A stretch of DNA of 64,000 nucleotides from VXNE01 sp965208745 (GTDB taxonomy: Bacteria > Pseudomonadota > Gammaproteobacteria > Pseudomonadales > Azotimanducaceae), in assembly GCA_965208745.1 (NCBI GenBank), contig CBDBPN010000004.1, forward strand, positions 3,782,001 through 3,846,000, written 5' to 3'. Positions within the stretch are counted from its first letter, which is position 1. Every line of letters starts with the position of its first letter. The notes beneath the pieces are model-generated. The model worked only from the letters and a program-made list of their open reading frames with translations. It was not told where the DNA came from and did no database searches. This document shows positions 49,763 to 59,315 of this stretch, in pieces. A program made the translations under genes and the position numbers.

Positions 49763-50601
49763 GATTCCTGGTCCTGCAGCATGTCGATGTCGAACATCCC
49801 GGCACGTTCCGCGAGTTCTTCCGCGAGGATGGCGTGCGTTGGGACGTGGTGCATCTCGACCGGGGCGATCCGATTCCGGACCTCGCCGCCTACGACTGCA
49901 TGCTCGTCATGGGCGGCCCCCAGGACGTGTGGGAGGAGGACCTCTACCGATGGCTCGCGCCGGAGAAGGCGGCCATCCGGGAGTTCGTCGTGGAACTCGA
50001 GCGGCCCTTCCTGGGCGTCTGCCTCGGCCACCAGCTTCTGGCGGACGCGCTCGGCGGAACCGTGGCGCCGGGCGTTTCCGAGGTAGGCGTGATGACCGTC
50101 GAGCGGACGCCGGCGGGCGGGTCGGACGCGCTGCTTCGGGGCCAGCCGGACCCGACGACCGTACTGCAGTGGCACGGGGCCGAAGTGACGGAGCTACCGG
50201 ACGGTGCGACGCTCCTGGCGAACTCCGCCGACTGCCGCGTGCAGGCGTTCCGGGCCGGGCCGCGGGCGTACGGGTTGCAGTATCACGTCGAGATCGGGGC
50301 GGCGACCGTGGACGAGTGGGGCGCGATTCCGGCCTACGCCGAGTCGCTGCGAGGCGTGCTGGGAGAGGACGGGCCGGCCCGGCTGCGGCGCGAGGCCGCC
50401 GAGCGGGTGGAGACGTTCCGCGAGGATGCCCGCAGGTTGTACGGCAACCTGCGGGCCCTCGTGGCGGACTGTTCTCTTGCGAGGGGCAAGCCCCTGCGCG
50501 GGCCGCCCTGGCGCACCCCGGCTGAGGGCTCTTCTTGCGAGGCGTGCCCCCTACGCGGGCCGCCCTCGCGCACCCCGGCCGAGGGCTCTAGAGCAGGCTG
50601 A
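49759..50601 (+). CDS. Class I glutamine amidotransferase with a repeat-encoded C-terminal tail
   Basis: 280 residues from ATG 49759 (4-nt overlap with the peptidase stop). The GMP-synthase-like GATase fold has an oxyanion region (MLVMGGPQDVWEED), nucleophile Cys in PFLGVCLGHQLLADALGG near residue 93, and His/Glu in GLQYHVEIGAA near 177. Such stand-alone domains often act on gamma-glutamyl compounds. The last 42 or so residues (from CSLARGKPLRGPP) are encoded by two copies of the dispersed palindromic repeat and are not part of the fold; the native stop has apparently been lost. It converges on the TonB receptor gene, overlapping by 14 bp. Confidence 0.88.
   Translation: MRFLVLQHVDVEHPGTFREFFREDGVRWDVVHLDRGDPIPDLAAYDCMLVMGGPQDVWEEDLYRWLAPEKAAIREFVVELERPFLGVCLGHQLLADALGGTVAPGVSEVGVMTVERTPAGGSDALLRGQPDPTTVLQWHGAEVTELPDGATLLANSADCRVQAFRAGPRAYGLQYHVEIGAATVDEWGAIPAYAESLRGVLGEDGPARLRREAAERVETFREDARRLYGNLRALVADCSLARGKPLRGPPWRTPAEGSSCEACPLRGPPSRTPAEGSRAG
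50472..50588 (-). repeat. Two tandem units of the dispersed palindromic repeat at the 3' end of the amidotransferase gene
   Basis: Units 50472-50530 and 50531-50588, inverted relative to those at 1912 and 22031. Read on the minus strand they begin GAGCCCTC(A/G)GCCGGGGTGCG and contain AGGGGC-TT-GCCCCT; the other unit has one mismatch in the stem. Total length 117 nt is a multiple of three. Confidence 0.9.
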
Positions 50602-52891
50602 TCCTGAGCGTCACTCCGGCGGTGCGCGGCGGGTTCACGAACGTGTGCCAGCTGCCGCCCTGGAACACCGAGTCGAAGACCAGGAAGTTGGTCTGCTTGT
50701 TGGTGAGGTTGCGCCCCCAGATCACCGCTTCGTAGCGTCCGTCCTCGCTCCGGACGCCGAACTGCGCGTTGATCAGGTTGAACGCCGCGCGGACCTTCTC
50801 GGCGTCCAGGTCGGAGCCGGTGTTGGCCTCGCCGATGTGCGACCAGTTCGCGTTCATCACGAAGCGCCAGTCGGTGTTCGGAATCTCGCGGTCGACGAAG
50901 ACCGACGCCGTGCTCTGCCAGAGCGGCGACTGCGTCACCCGGTTGCCCTCGAGGTGGGCGTTGGCCTCGATCAGGTTGTCGCCGTAACGCGCGTCGGCGT
51001 AAGTGAAGCCGCCGGTCAGGAACACGCCGCCCCCGAGCGCCAGCGTGGATTCCACTTCGACGCCCTGGGAGGTGACTTCCTTCACGTTGCCGACCGTGAA
51101 GCCGAGACCGGTGAAGGTGTTGAGCTGGAACTGGTCGAACTTGGTGTGGAAGAGGGCGCTGTTGACCGTCAGTCGGCCGTCCAGGCCCCGTGCCTTCACG
51201 CCCAGTTCGAAAGAGTCCGACGTCTCCGGATCGAAACGGCTCTGGTCGACCGGGTTCCCGTTGTCGTCCCGGAAGCCGACCGCCTCCTGGTCGAGGTTGT
51301 AGCCGCCGGCCTTGTAGCCGCGACCGTAGCTCGCGTACACGTTGATGTCGTCGGTGACTGCCAGGGCGGCCTTCAGCGTGCCGGTGACCTCGCTCTCTTC
51401 CTCCTTGTTGTTGTAGCTCAGGTTGTCGCAGAGCGAGGCGATGGGGACGATCCCGCAGAACGGGTCGTCGACGGATTCCCCGAATGGCGCGCCGTTGATG
51501 ATGGCGCCCGCGTCCTTCTCCTCCGAGGAGTAGCGCAGGCCCAGGGTCACGTCGAAGCGCTCGGTGGCGTGCCACGTGTTGTGCGTGAAGGCGGACCACC
51601 CCTCCGTCTCGGAGAAGAAGACGGCGTCGTAGCCCTGGCCCGGCACGCCGCGCCCGGCGGGGTCGCCCATGACGACCGCGGCGAGGGCGGGGGCCCCGAA
51701 CAGCGCGCCGAGATAGTTGCCGCCGTCGTGCGAGAAGACGATGTACTCGTCGGACTCGAGGTCCTCCGTGTACATGTACGCGCCCACCAGCCAGGAGACA
51801 TCGTCCGTCTCGCCGTAGAGCTGGAACTCCTGGGAGATGTTCTCGAAGGACTCGTCGGTGTCCTGGGGGTGGAGGATGTCGGCGCTCGTGAAGTCGATGT
51901 CCTGGCCGCGGGCGACCTCGTAGTCGCGCCGCGCGGTGATGGAACGGAACGACATGCCGTTGTCCGCCTCCCACAGCACGTCCACGGAGAGACCCTGGTC
52001 GCGAACCTCTTCGTAGGGCTCGTAGTTCACGCCCACCTGGACGCTCTGGTCGACCTCGAAGGGGTCGATGTTGCCGCCGAGGGCCGCGACCACGGGGCTG
52101 GTGGGTCCGGGAATCCAGAACGCCGCGGGACAGCACGTTTCGTCCCGTTCCGTGCGGTCGCCGATGATGCGCACCTCGACCTGGTCGCTCGGCGTCCACA
52201 GGAGCTGCAGGCGGACGTTGTGCCGGTTGCGGTTGTCGTAGGCCTCGCGGGTGTCGATGTTCTCGTAGAAGCCGTCGCGCTTGCGGTAGCCGTAGCTGAC
52301 CCGGGCGGCGAGTACGTCCTCCACGAGCACGCCGTTGCCGACAACGCCGATCTCTCCGGAGTCGAGGTCGCCGGCCCCCAGCGTCAGGTCGAGCGTGTTC
52401 TCGAAGGCCGGCTTGCGCGTGATGATGTTCACCGCCCCGGCGACGGTGTTCTTGCCGAACAGCGTGCCCTGGGGACCGCGCAGGATCTCGACCCGGTCGA
52501 TGTCCATCAGGTCGTTGAAGGCGAGGCCCGCCCGCGACCGGTAGATGCCGTCGATGAACGTCCCGACGGCGGCCTCGAGGCCGGGGTTGTTGCCGGTCGT
52601 GCCGACGCCGCGAATCCTGAGCGTGCCGCCGTTCGACGTGCTGTTCGAGCCGTAGACGGCGATGGAAGGGGCCACCTCGGCGAGTCCGTAGAGGTCCTCC
52701 ACGCCGCGCGCCGTAAGGTCCTCCCCGGTGAACGCGGAGACGGCGACGGGCACGTCCTGGATGGACTCTTCACGCTTGGTCGCGGTGACGATCACTTCTT
52801 CGACCACGTTGGCGCCGTCGTCCTCGCCGAGCGCCGCCTGGGGCAGCGCGCAGACGAACAGTCCGGCGAGCCCTGCTTTCAGGTACTTCAT
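50588..52891 (-). CDS. TonB-dependent outer-membrane receptor
   Basis: 767 residues from ATG 52891. Signal peptide about 1-22 (AGLAGLFVCALPQAALGEDD), a TonB box-like segment (EEVIVTATKREESIQDVPVA), a plug domain with LRIRGVGTTGNNPGLEAAVG and VEILRGPQGTLFGKNTVAGA, then a 22-strand barrel ending GVTLRISLL. The pattern is that of the large receptor class common in marine proteobacteria, importing siderophores, sugars or hydrophobic compounds; no substrate can be assigned. Usually the last residue is aromatic; here it is Leu, just where the repeat of the neighbouring gene begins, so the original end may have been altered. Confidence 0.93.
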   Translation of the reverse strand: MKYLKAGLAGLFVCALPQAALGEDDGANVVEEVIVTATKREESIQDVPVAVSAFTGEDLTARGVEDLYGLAEVAPSIAVYGSNSTSNGGTLRIRGVGTTGNNPGLEAAVGTFIDGIYRSRAGLAFNDLMDIDRVEILRGPQGTLFGKNTVAGAVNIITRKPAFENTLDLTLGAGDLDSGEIGVVGNGVLVEDVLAARVSYGYRKRDGFYENIDTREAYDNRNRHNVRLQLLWTPSDQVEVRIIGDRTERDETCCPAAFWIPGPTSPVVAALGGNIDPFEVDQSVQVGVNYEPYEEVRDQGLSVDVLWEADNGMSFRSITARRDYEVARGQDIDFTSADILHPQDTDESFENISQEFQLYGETDDVSWLVGAYMYTEDLESDEYIVFSHDGGNYLGALFGAPALAAVVMGDPAGRGVPGQGYDAVFFSETEGWSAFTHNTWHATERFDVTLGLRYSSEEKDAGAIINGAPFGESVDDPFCGIVPIASLCDNLSYNNKEEESEVTGTLKAALAVTDDINVYASYGRGYKAGGYNLDQEAVGFRDDNGNPVDQSRFDPETSDSFELGVKARGLDGRLTVNSALFHTKFDQFQLNTFTGLGFTVGNVKEVTSQGVEVESTLALGGGVFLTGGFTYADARYGDNLIEANAHLEGNRVTQSPLWQSTASVFVDREIPNTDWRFVMNANWSHIGEANTGSDLDAEKVRAAFNLINAQFGVRSEDGRYEAVIWGRNLTNKQTNFLVFDSVFQGGSWHTFVNPPRTAGVTLRISLL

Positions 52892-53045
52892 GTGTTGCTC
52901 TCCATTGGCAATACGGGGTGGGGCCGCCGTCGCGGCGTCACCTCAGGTTCAACAAGCGAACGATAGGACGAACGGGCCGCAAGCGCCACCCGAAACTGTG
53001 CTGCTTCCCGTTGCATGCGCGATGTCCCGGACTCGACCGCCGGGG

Positions 53046-54200
53046 TCAACCCGACCGGAGCGCTTCCACGTGCTTCGCGCTCCGCCGGGCGGTCCCGAGG
53101 ATCCTGCCGGGTACCCCCTCGAAGCGCTCCACGCCGTCTCGGCGATGATGGCCTGCTGCTCCGCGGTCGCCGACTCGGGATCGAAGGCGCCGGCACAGGT
53201 CATCCGGAAGAAGCCGTCGAGGTTCTGCCAGAGCAAGGCGGCGTCGGCGAGCTCCCGAGCGGCGTCCGTGTCGATCACGTCGCGTTCGCGGGCGGTCCTG
53301 AGGGTTTCGGCGAGCGCGGCGACCCCCCGCCTCCGGAGCCGCCCCGGCGAGCTGCAGGAAGTTCGCGGCGAGCTCGATTTCAAGGATTCCGCCCGGGAGG
53401 TCGGTGACGTGCCAGGGGTCGTCGCGTCCCCGCCTCTGGCGCCGAATCTCCGCGATGTCGGCGACGACGGAGCCGAGGTCATGGGCCGGCGCGAGGACGG
53501 ACTGCCTGAGGGCTTCGAAGTCGGGTTCGAGTCCGCCGTCCGCGGCGACTGCGCGGGCGTGGGTCAGCATCCTGAGGTCCGCCGGACCCCGTGGGCGAAG
53601 TGCCGCGTGAGTCCCGCAAGGGAGCATGCGCTCCGGCCCTGCCCGTCGCCAAGCGCGTATGCCGGAGCGGCTTCGTACAGGAGTTCCTCCGGGGACAGGT
53701 TGTGGACGAGCAGCATGAGCCGCCGCACCAACTGCTCGTGCCAGTCCTCGGGGGGCAGGCCGGTCGCGCCGGGCGCGACGGGGTCGCGGTCGTACACGAA
53801 CAGCGGTGGCCGCGCTGGCGGCGAGTTCGCGCCGGCCCGCGGCCCCCAGCGCGGCGAGCGCCACGCGCCCGTTCGGCGTTTCTCCATGTTCGGCCGCGCA
53901 CTCCAGCCTCGCGGTATGCACCAGGGCGTCGATGCACGTGAAGACGATGTCGGTCAGCGGACGCGAGGCGTCGGCCGCCGGCATCGCGCCGCGCCATGTG
54001 GGCGCCGAGCTGGAACGCGCGTTGTTCCGCCCAGGTCCTGGCCTCGCCCACGAGGTCGCCGCTCGTGGGAGCGCGGGCGGCCACGGCGCCCACATGGCGC
54101 GCGTTTCGGCGGCGTCGAACTCCCGCTGGTAGTAGACGCGAACGAGGCCGCGCCGGGCGACACGCTCCTCCTCCGGGTCGAGGCCGAGGTCCGCGGGCAG
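53046..54200 (-). pseudogene. glnE: Remnant of glnE (glutamine synthetase adenylyltransferase)
   Basis: Pieces in three frames follow GlnE order: LTDIVFTCIDALVHTARLEC with HGETPNGRVALAALG, then PLFVYDRDPVAPG with EQLVRRLMLLVHNLSPEELL, then LRMLTHARAVAADGGLEPDF with GSVVADIAEIRRQ and DPWHVTDLPGGILEIELAAN, and a final helical segment (LADAALLWQNLDGFFRMTCA). Numerous frameshifts; the adenylyltransferase signature is damaged. Only one of the two GlnE halves is represented. Confidence 0.72.
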
Positions 54201-55372
54201 TTGCAGGTCGGTCCTGTGCGCGCAGGCTCTCCTGCACGCAGGGATAGCCCGTCATCCACGTCGAGAGGCGCGCGGCCCCTCCGAGCATGTCTCCGACGAG
54301 ATCCGTCACCCACGCGAAGCGGGCGCCGTTGGTGCGTTCGATGGCGGAGATGCCTCGCCCGGTCTCGACCTCGGCCACCGTCGCGAACGGAACCTCGCCG
54401 CCGGCCGGCGTGCGTACGCGCAACGCGTACAGGGACTCCAGCGAGCGGCGTTCCAAAGTGACCGCCGATGCCTTCGAGGATGTGGAGCACCACCGGCTCG
54501 CCGTGCTCCTCCGCGAGTTCGCGCTGGAGCGCGCGCGGAGCCCGCCAGCCTGCCCACCGCCCCTTCCATCGCCTCCGCGCTGGTGCCCATGGGCATCGTC
54601 AGCCGTGCCGTGACGCTGTCCCCTGTGCTGGGCGTGCGCAACGAGAACGGCGGGTGGCCTGTCATCATCAGGCTCACGGCGGATGCGATCGCGCCGGCCG
54701 GGATGAGCACCGTCACGGCGCGTCCGCGGAAGGCGAGGTTTGCGAGCCGGCGGAACGGGTGCTCGATGACCCTCGGGCGGCGGCGAGGGCCGCGACCGCG
54801 ACCACGGCGAGGAAGGTCAGCCCGAAGTCGCCGAGGGGGGGTAGACGGCCGCTGCCATGGCCGAGGTGGCTGGCAGCACCGTCTGGCACTCGATGAGCGA
54901 GAAGGCCAGACAACAGATGACGGTAGCCGCCATGACACCGTATGCCTGTCCGAGGGTGTCAGTGCCGAACAGCAGGGGCAGGAACGCGACCGCGGTCGTG
55001 ATGACGCCGAAGGTCGCCGGCACGAGCACCTGCCGGGCGCCGGCGATGGCCCCGGCGAGCTGGCGCGCGCCGCGCCGCTGCTCCACGTAGGCGGCCCTTC
55101 TCGAAGAAACCGCCGGAAACCATCGGGTCGGCGACCGATACGACGCGGCCGGCGACCTCCGAGACGAGGTTGCTCCCGGTCTTCGGGAGCACGGCGCCGT
55201 GCGCCGCCACGGTCATTCGTACGGGCCGCGGGTTCGCCTCCAGCGTGCGAACGGCGGGAGTGTCGGGAGCTGGAGGCTGGACCTCGAGTTCCGGAGCCGT
55301 GACGAAAATGGTCGCGGAAAGGGCCAGGCCTCCGGCTCCTGCGAGAACGGCTGCGACGTAACGGCGGGTCAT
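54200..55372 (-). pseudogene. Remnant of an RND efflux operon: adaptor N-terminus fused to permease middle
   Basis: ATG 55372 begins a membrane-fusion protein (MTRRYVAAVLAGAGGLALSA, then GAVLPKTGSNLVSEVAGRVV and VSGGFFEKG). At about 55105 it switches frame to permease sequence RGARQLAGAIAGARQVLVPA with TFGVITTAVAFLPLLFGTDT. Further frames give FRRLANLAFRGRAVTVLIPA, TARLTMPMGTSAEAMEGAVG, then LESLYALRVRTPAGGEVPFA with GRGISAIERTNGAR. The rest of the adaptor and the first third of the permease are missing, so a large deletion fused the two genes. Confidence 0.78.
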
Positions 55373-55375
55373 GCC

Positions 55376-56880
55376 GTGACAGTAGGCATGTTTCGGTAAG
55401 CGTGCCGAAGCCAAGGGTATGTGCCAGTTCGTGCATGGCGACGCGCTCGTTCTGCGCGGCCGACAGCGCGTCCAGGTCGTCGGTGTCGAACGTGATCGAC
55501 GACAGGACGGGTAGCCCGGAGGCACGTCGGAAGAAGCAGGTCCGGGCGTTGGCGAGCTTGCCGCCGGCGCCGTCGATGGACGCGAGGCGCAGGAAGACGC
55601 GCAGGTCGTCGATGGTGTCCGTGACCCGCTCGTGGCCTTCTATGCAGGCGTCGGCCGCGACGGGCTGCGTGGAGAAGTCGACGTCCGGGAGGCTAGGCTA
55701 GTGCGCAGGATCTGCCGCCATTCGTCCGCCGCGGCGCGAATCGCTTCGCGGTGCGTGGACGGGGCCGAATCGACGAACACGGGATCGAGGTCGAACGCGA
55801 CCCGTCCCGGAGCCGTGACCTCGGCCACCCGCGACCAGGCGCCGGTCGGCCCGGCGGCGGCGCAGAGACAGCCGGCACGGCGGTACACGACCTCGTTATC
55901 GGTCCCGGGCTCCAAGGAAGCCGGCCACGCCGATTTCGGGCGACACGCGGAAGCTGCCGCCGGTCTCGTTGGGGTTATGGGTGTCGATACACACCGTGCC
56001 CCACCGGCCCCTTGGCGCCTTCTGTCGCGGCGCCACCTCGTACGCGCGCCGTTCGTCCGGCTCGAACGCGTCGTTGAAGCCCAGGGTCAGCGTGTCGCCG
56101 GCCGCGTCGACGCTTGCCGTCGGGTCGGGGACGTCGGGTGCGCGCACATCGATGTCGAACGTGCCTACGACGGCGTCGTCCCGGGGGTCCGAGGCGATCA
56201 CGGCTATGGTGGCGCGGCCGACCCTGCTGGGACGCACGGCCACGGCCGCCCCGTCGAACGAGGCCCGGGCGATGGACGGGTTCGCGGAGGAGGCTTCGAA
56301 GTACAGGATGTCCTCCTGTGGGTCCCGGAACGCCCCCTGCACACGGAACGTCTCCACGCGCCCGCCGGCGGTGGCCGCGGCGCCGTCGGGGAGAAACGCC
56401 GGCCATACTGCGGGCAACTCGTCGAGTGCCGTCGTGGTGCCGCCTTCGGTGCCGCGGCGGGTGGTGCGCCCGGTGCCATGCGGCGACCAGGGACCGATCC
56501 CTTCGGCGTTCGTGGCGCGCACGCGGAACGTGTAACGCGTGTCGCGGTCGAGCTGCCTGATTTCGGCTGTCGTCCCGGGTCCCCGGTGGCCGGCATCCAC
56601 GAAAGCCTCTCCTGCGCCCCGGTACTCGTCGTCGTAGTCCTCGATCGGCGGCCCGGTGTTCCCGGGCGCGTCCCAGTGCAGCGTCATTCGGGTGGGGCTC
56701 GCGACTTCGGTCCGCGGGCGTCCGGCACTCCGGGCGGCTCGTCGACGTCCGTAACCGTGACCGTCACGTCGATGCTGCCCATGCCACCCGACGCGTCGGA
56801 TGCGGTGACCTGGAGCGTGTGCCGCGGGGTCGTCTCGTGGTCGTAGTCGACTCCCGTGCGGGTGCGTGGCTGGCCGGCGT
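55376..56880 (-). pseudogene. Remnant of a secreted metalloprotease with cadherin-like and fibronectin III domains
   Basis: From the 5' side: DYDHETTPRHTLQVTASDAS with IDVTVTVTDVDEPPG (cadherin-like repeat); after a frameshift MTLHWDAPGNTGPPIEDYDD with TRYTFRVRATNAEGIGPWS (fibronectin III) and an Ig-like part (TIAVIASDPRDDAVVGTFDI); then RVAFDLDPVFVDSAPSTHRE with AADEWRQIL; finally ITFDTDDLDALSAAQNERVA and MHELAHTLGFG, the zinc site of a leishmanolysin-like metzincin. At least three frameshifts; the 5' end and everything beyond the zinc site are lost. Confidence 0.75.
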
Positions 56881-56908
56881 GCGACGGAAGGTCGGGACGG
56901 CGGCGCGG

Positions 56909-59242
56909 TTACAGGTCCGGGATCGCCACCCGCACGACGTCCTCGAGCCGGTCGACGAGGGTGATTTCCATCTCGTCGCGCACCGGCTCCGGCAGCTTGT
57001 CGAGCTCGGGCTCGTTCTCGCGTGGCAGGATGACGTGCCGGAAGCCGGTGCGATGGGCGGCCAGGATCTTCTCCCGCACGCCGCCCACCGGCAGGACCAG
57101 CCCCGTCAGGGTCAGTTCCCCGGTCATCGCGATGTCGTCGCGGACGTGCTTCTTGCTGTACGCGGAGGCGAGTGCGGTCGCCATCGTGATGCCGGCGGAG
57201 GGCCCGTCCTTCGGGACCGCCCCGGCCGGCACATGCACATGCACGCCGCACTCCTCGATCGACTTGCGGTCGATGCGCAGGTTGTCCGCGGCGGACCAGA
57301 TGTAGGAACGCGCCGCCTTGACGGACTCCTGCATGACCTGGCCCAAGTGCCCGGTGATGGTCACCTTTTCGTCCTTGTGGGTGAGTGTCGCCTCGACGTA
57401 CAGGACGTCGCCGCCGGCCTCGGTCCACGCGAGCCCCGGCGCGACGCCGGCGCTCAGGTTTTCCCGACCCTTGTCCGACTTGAACTTCTCGGGCCCGAGC
57501 AGTTCGCGCAGTTCGTCGGACACGATGCTCGCGCCGAGGGCTTCCTCCTGCAGCAGTTGGCGCGCGCGCTTGCGCGCGACGCGCGACAGGCTGCGCTCGA
57601 GTTCGCGTACACCGGCCTCGCGGGTGTACCGGCGGATGATCTTGCGCAGTGCCTCGTCGTCGAAGTGGAATTTCTCTTCCGCGAGCCCGGCGTTCTCCTG
57701 TTGCCGCGGGATGAGGTAGCGCCGCGCGATCTCGGTCTTCTCGAGTTCGCTGTAGCCGGTCAGCTCGAGGACCTCCATGCGGTCCAGCAGCGGGCGCGGA
57801 ATGCCCTCGAGGGTGTTGGCGGTCGTGATGAACAGGACCTTCGACAGGTCGAAGGCCAGGTTCAGGTAGTTGTCGCGGAACTCCTTGTTCTGCGCGGGAT
57901 CGAGGATCTCCATCAGCGCCGCCGCGGGGTCGCCTCGGAAATCACGGCCGAGCTTGTCGATTTCGTCCAGCATGAGGACCGGGTTGCGCACGCCGGCGCG
58001 GCGCACGGCCTGCAGGATGCGTCCCGGCATGGCGCCGATGTAGGTGCGGCGGTGGCCGCGCAGTTCCGCTTCGTCGTGCAGGCCGCCGAGGCTCATGCGC
58101 TCGAACTTGCGGCTCATGGCGCGGGCGATGGACTGCCCGAGGGAGGTCTTGCCGACGCCCGGCGGGCCGACGAAGCAGAGGATCGACGCCTTCGCTTCCG
58201 GGTTGAGCTGCAGTACGGCGAGGGACTCGAGGATCCGTTCCTTGACGTCGTCGAGGCCGTAGTGGTCCTCGTCGAGCACCTTCTGCGCGTGCGCGAGATC
58301 CAGGGTGTCCTCGGTGACCACGTTCCAGGGCAGCTCGGCGACGAGTTCCAGGTAGCTGCGGGCCACCTGGTAGTCGGCGGCGTTCGGCGACATGCGGCCG
58401 AGGCGCTTGAGTTCGCGCTCGACTTCCTTCTGGGCGGCTTCGGGGAGGTTGGCCTGGCGCAGGTTCTCCTTGATCTCCGAGAGTTCCTCGTCCCCGTCCT
58501 CCTCGCCGAGCGCCTGTTCGATGGCCCGCTTCTGCTGCCGCAGCAACTGCTCGCGCTGCTGCTTGTCGATGTCCTCGCGGGTCTGGGAGGCGATCTCCTG
58601 GCGCAACTGCATGACCGACGCCTGGTGCGACAGCTTGGCGAACATCGTCTCGAGGAGTTCGCGGGTGGATTCGATCGTCAGGATCTCCTGCTGCGCCTCG
58701 AGTTCGATGCTCTGCTGGGCGAAGCTCGCGATCCGGTACATCTGGGTGACGGCGTTGTCGTTCGAGCCCATGAACTGGGCGAAGAGCTGGTCGCCGTTGT
58801 CGCTGTCGATCAGGTTCGCAATGCGGCGCGCGACCTCCAGGGTTTCCGAGAGGAGGGCGTCGACCTGGGCCTGTTCGTCTTCGCCGACCTCCATCGACAG
58901 CGCGGGCAGTTCCTCGTAGTCGACGGCCAGGTACTCGTCGTTCGACACGACCCGCCCGAGCCGCACCCGTGTGACGCCCTGGACGACCACGACCGCGCCG
59001 GCGTCGCCCTGCTCGACGCGGGTCACCCGGCAGATCGTCCCGACGTCGTGGAGGTCATCGACATCCGGTTCGTCCGTCTCGGGCTGCCGTTGCAGCACGG
59101 TGATCAGGCGGCGGTCCGACTCGACGGCGGTTTTCAGGGCCGCGAGCGACGCGTGCCGGCCGACCTTGATGGAAACGAACAGTTCCGGAAAGACCAGCGT
59201 GTCGCGCAGCGGAAGGACGGGCAACTCTTTCAACGTCGTCAC
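56909..59242 (-). CDS. lon: ATP-dependent Lon protease
   Basis: 777 residues from GTG 59242. N-terminal substrate-binding domain (LPVLPLRDTLVFPELFVSIK), a coiled-coil region, Walker A CFVGPPGVGKTSLGQSIA near residue 353, Walker B VLMLDEIDKLG, sensor and arginine-finger regions. The C-terminal protease domain has catalytic Ser in PKDGPSAGITMATALAS near 680 and Lys in VGGVREKILAAHRTG near 723. Full length and intact. Degrades misfolded and regulatory proteins. The long open frame on the opposite strand across this gene is a high-GC shadow. Confidence 0.97.
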   Translation of the reverse strand: MTTLKELPVLPLRDTLVFPELFVSIKVGRHASLAALKTAVESDRRLITVLQRQPETDEPDVDDLHDVGTICRVTRVEQGDAGAVVVVQGVTRVRLGRVVSNDEYLAVDYEELPALSMEVGEDEQAQVDALLSETLEVARRIANLIDSDNGDQLFAQFMGSNDNAVTQMYRIASFAQQSIELEAQQEILTIESTRELLETMFAKLSHQASVMQLRQEIASQTREDIDKQQREQLLRQQKRAIEQALGEEDGDEELSEIKENLRQANLPEAAQKEVERELKRLGRMSPNAADYQVARSYLELVAELPWNVVTEDTLDLAHAQKVLDEDHYGLDDVKERILESLAVLQLNPEAKASILCFVGPPGVGKTSLGQSIARAMSRKFERMSLGGLHDEAELRGHRRTYIGAMPGRILQAVRRAGVRNPVLMLDEIDKLGRDFRGDPAAALMEILDPAQNKEFRDNYLNLAFDLSKVLFITTANTLEGIPRPLLDRMEVLELTGYSELEKTEIARRYLIPRQQENAGLAEEKFHFDDEALRKIIRRYTREAGVRELERSLSRVARKRARQLLQEEALGASIVSDELRELLGPEKFKSDKGRENLSAGVAPGLAWTEAGGDVLYVEATLTHKDEKVTITGHLGQVMQESVKAARSYIWSAADNLRIDRKSIEECGVHVHVPAGAVPKDGPSAGITMATALASAYSKKHVRDDIAMTGELTLTGLVLPVGGVREKILAAHRTGFRHVILPRENEPELDKLPEPVRDEMEITLVDRLEDVVRVAIPDL

Positions 59243-59315
59243 CGAAAAGTCAGGTCAGGGTAATTTGGGTGCTGATCCCCCGGATTTCAACGGCTTTCGC
59301 ACCGCCGGGAGGGTC

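Noticed and set aside
56819..59263. Open frame of more than 800 codons on the plus strand opposite Lon
   Set aside because: Mirror of Lon codon usage; no domain can be recognised, while Lon on the other strand is complete.
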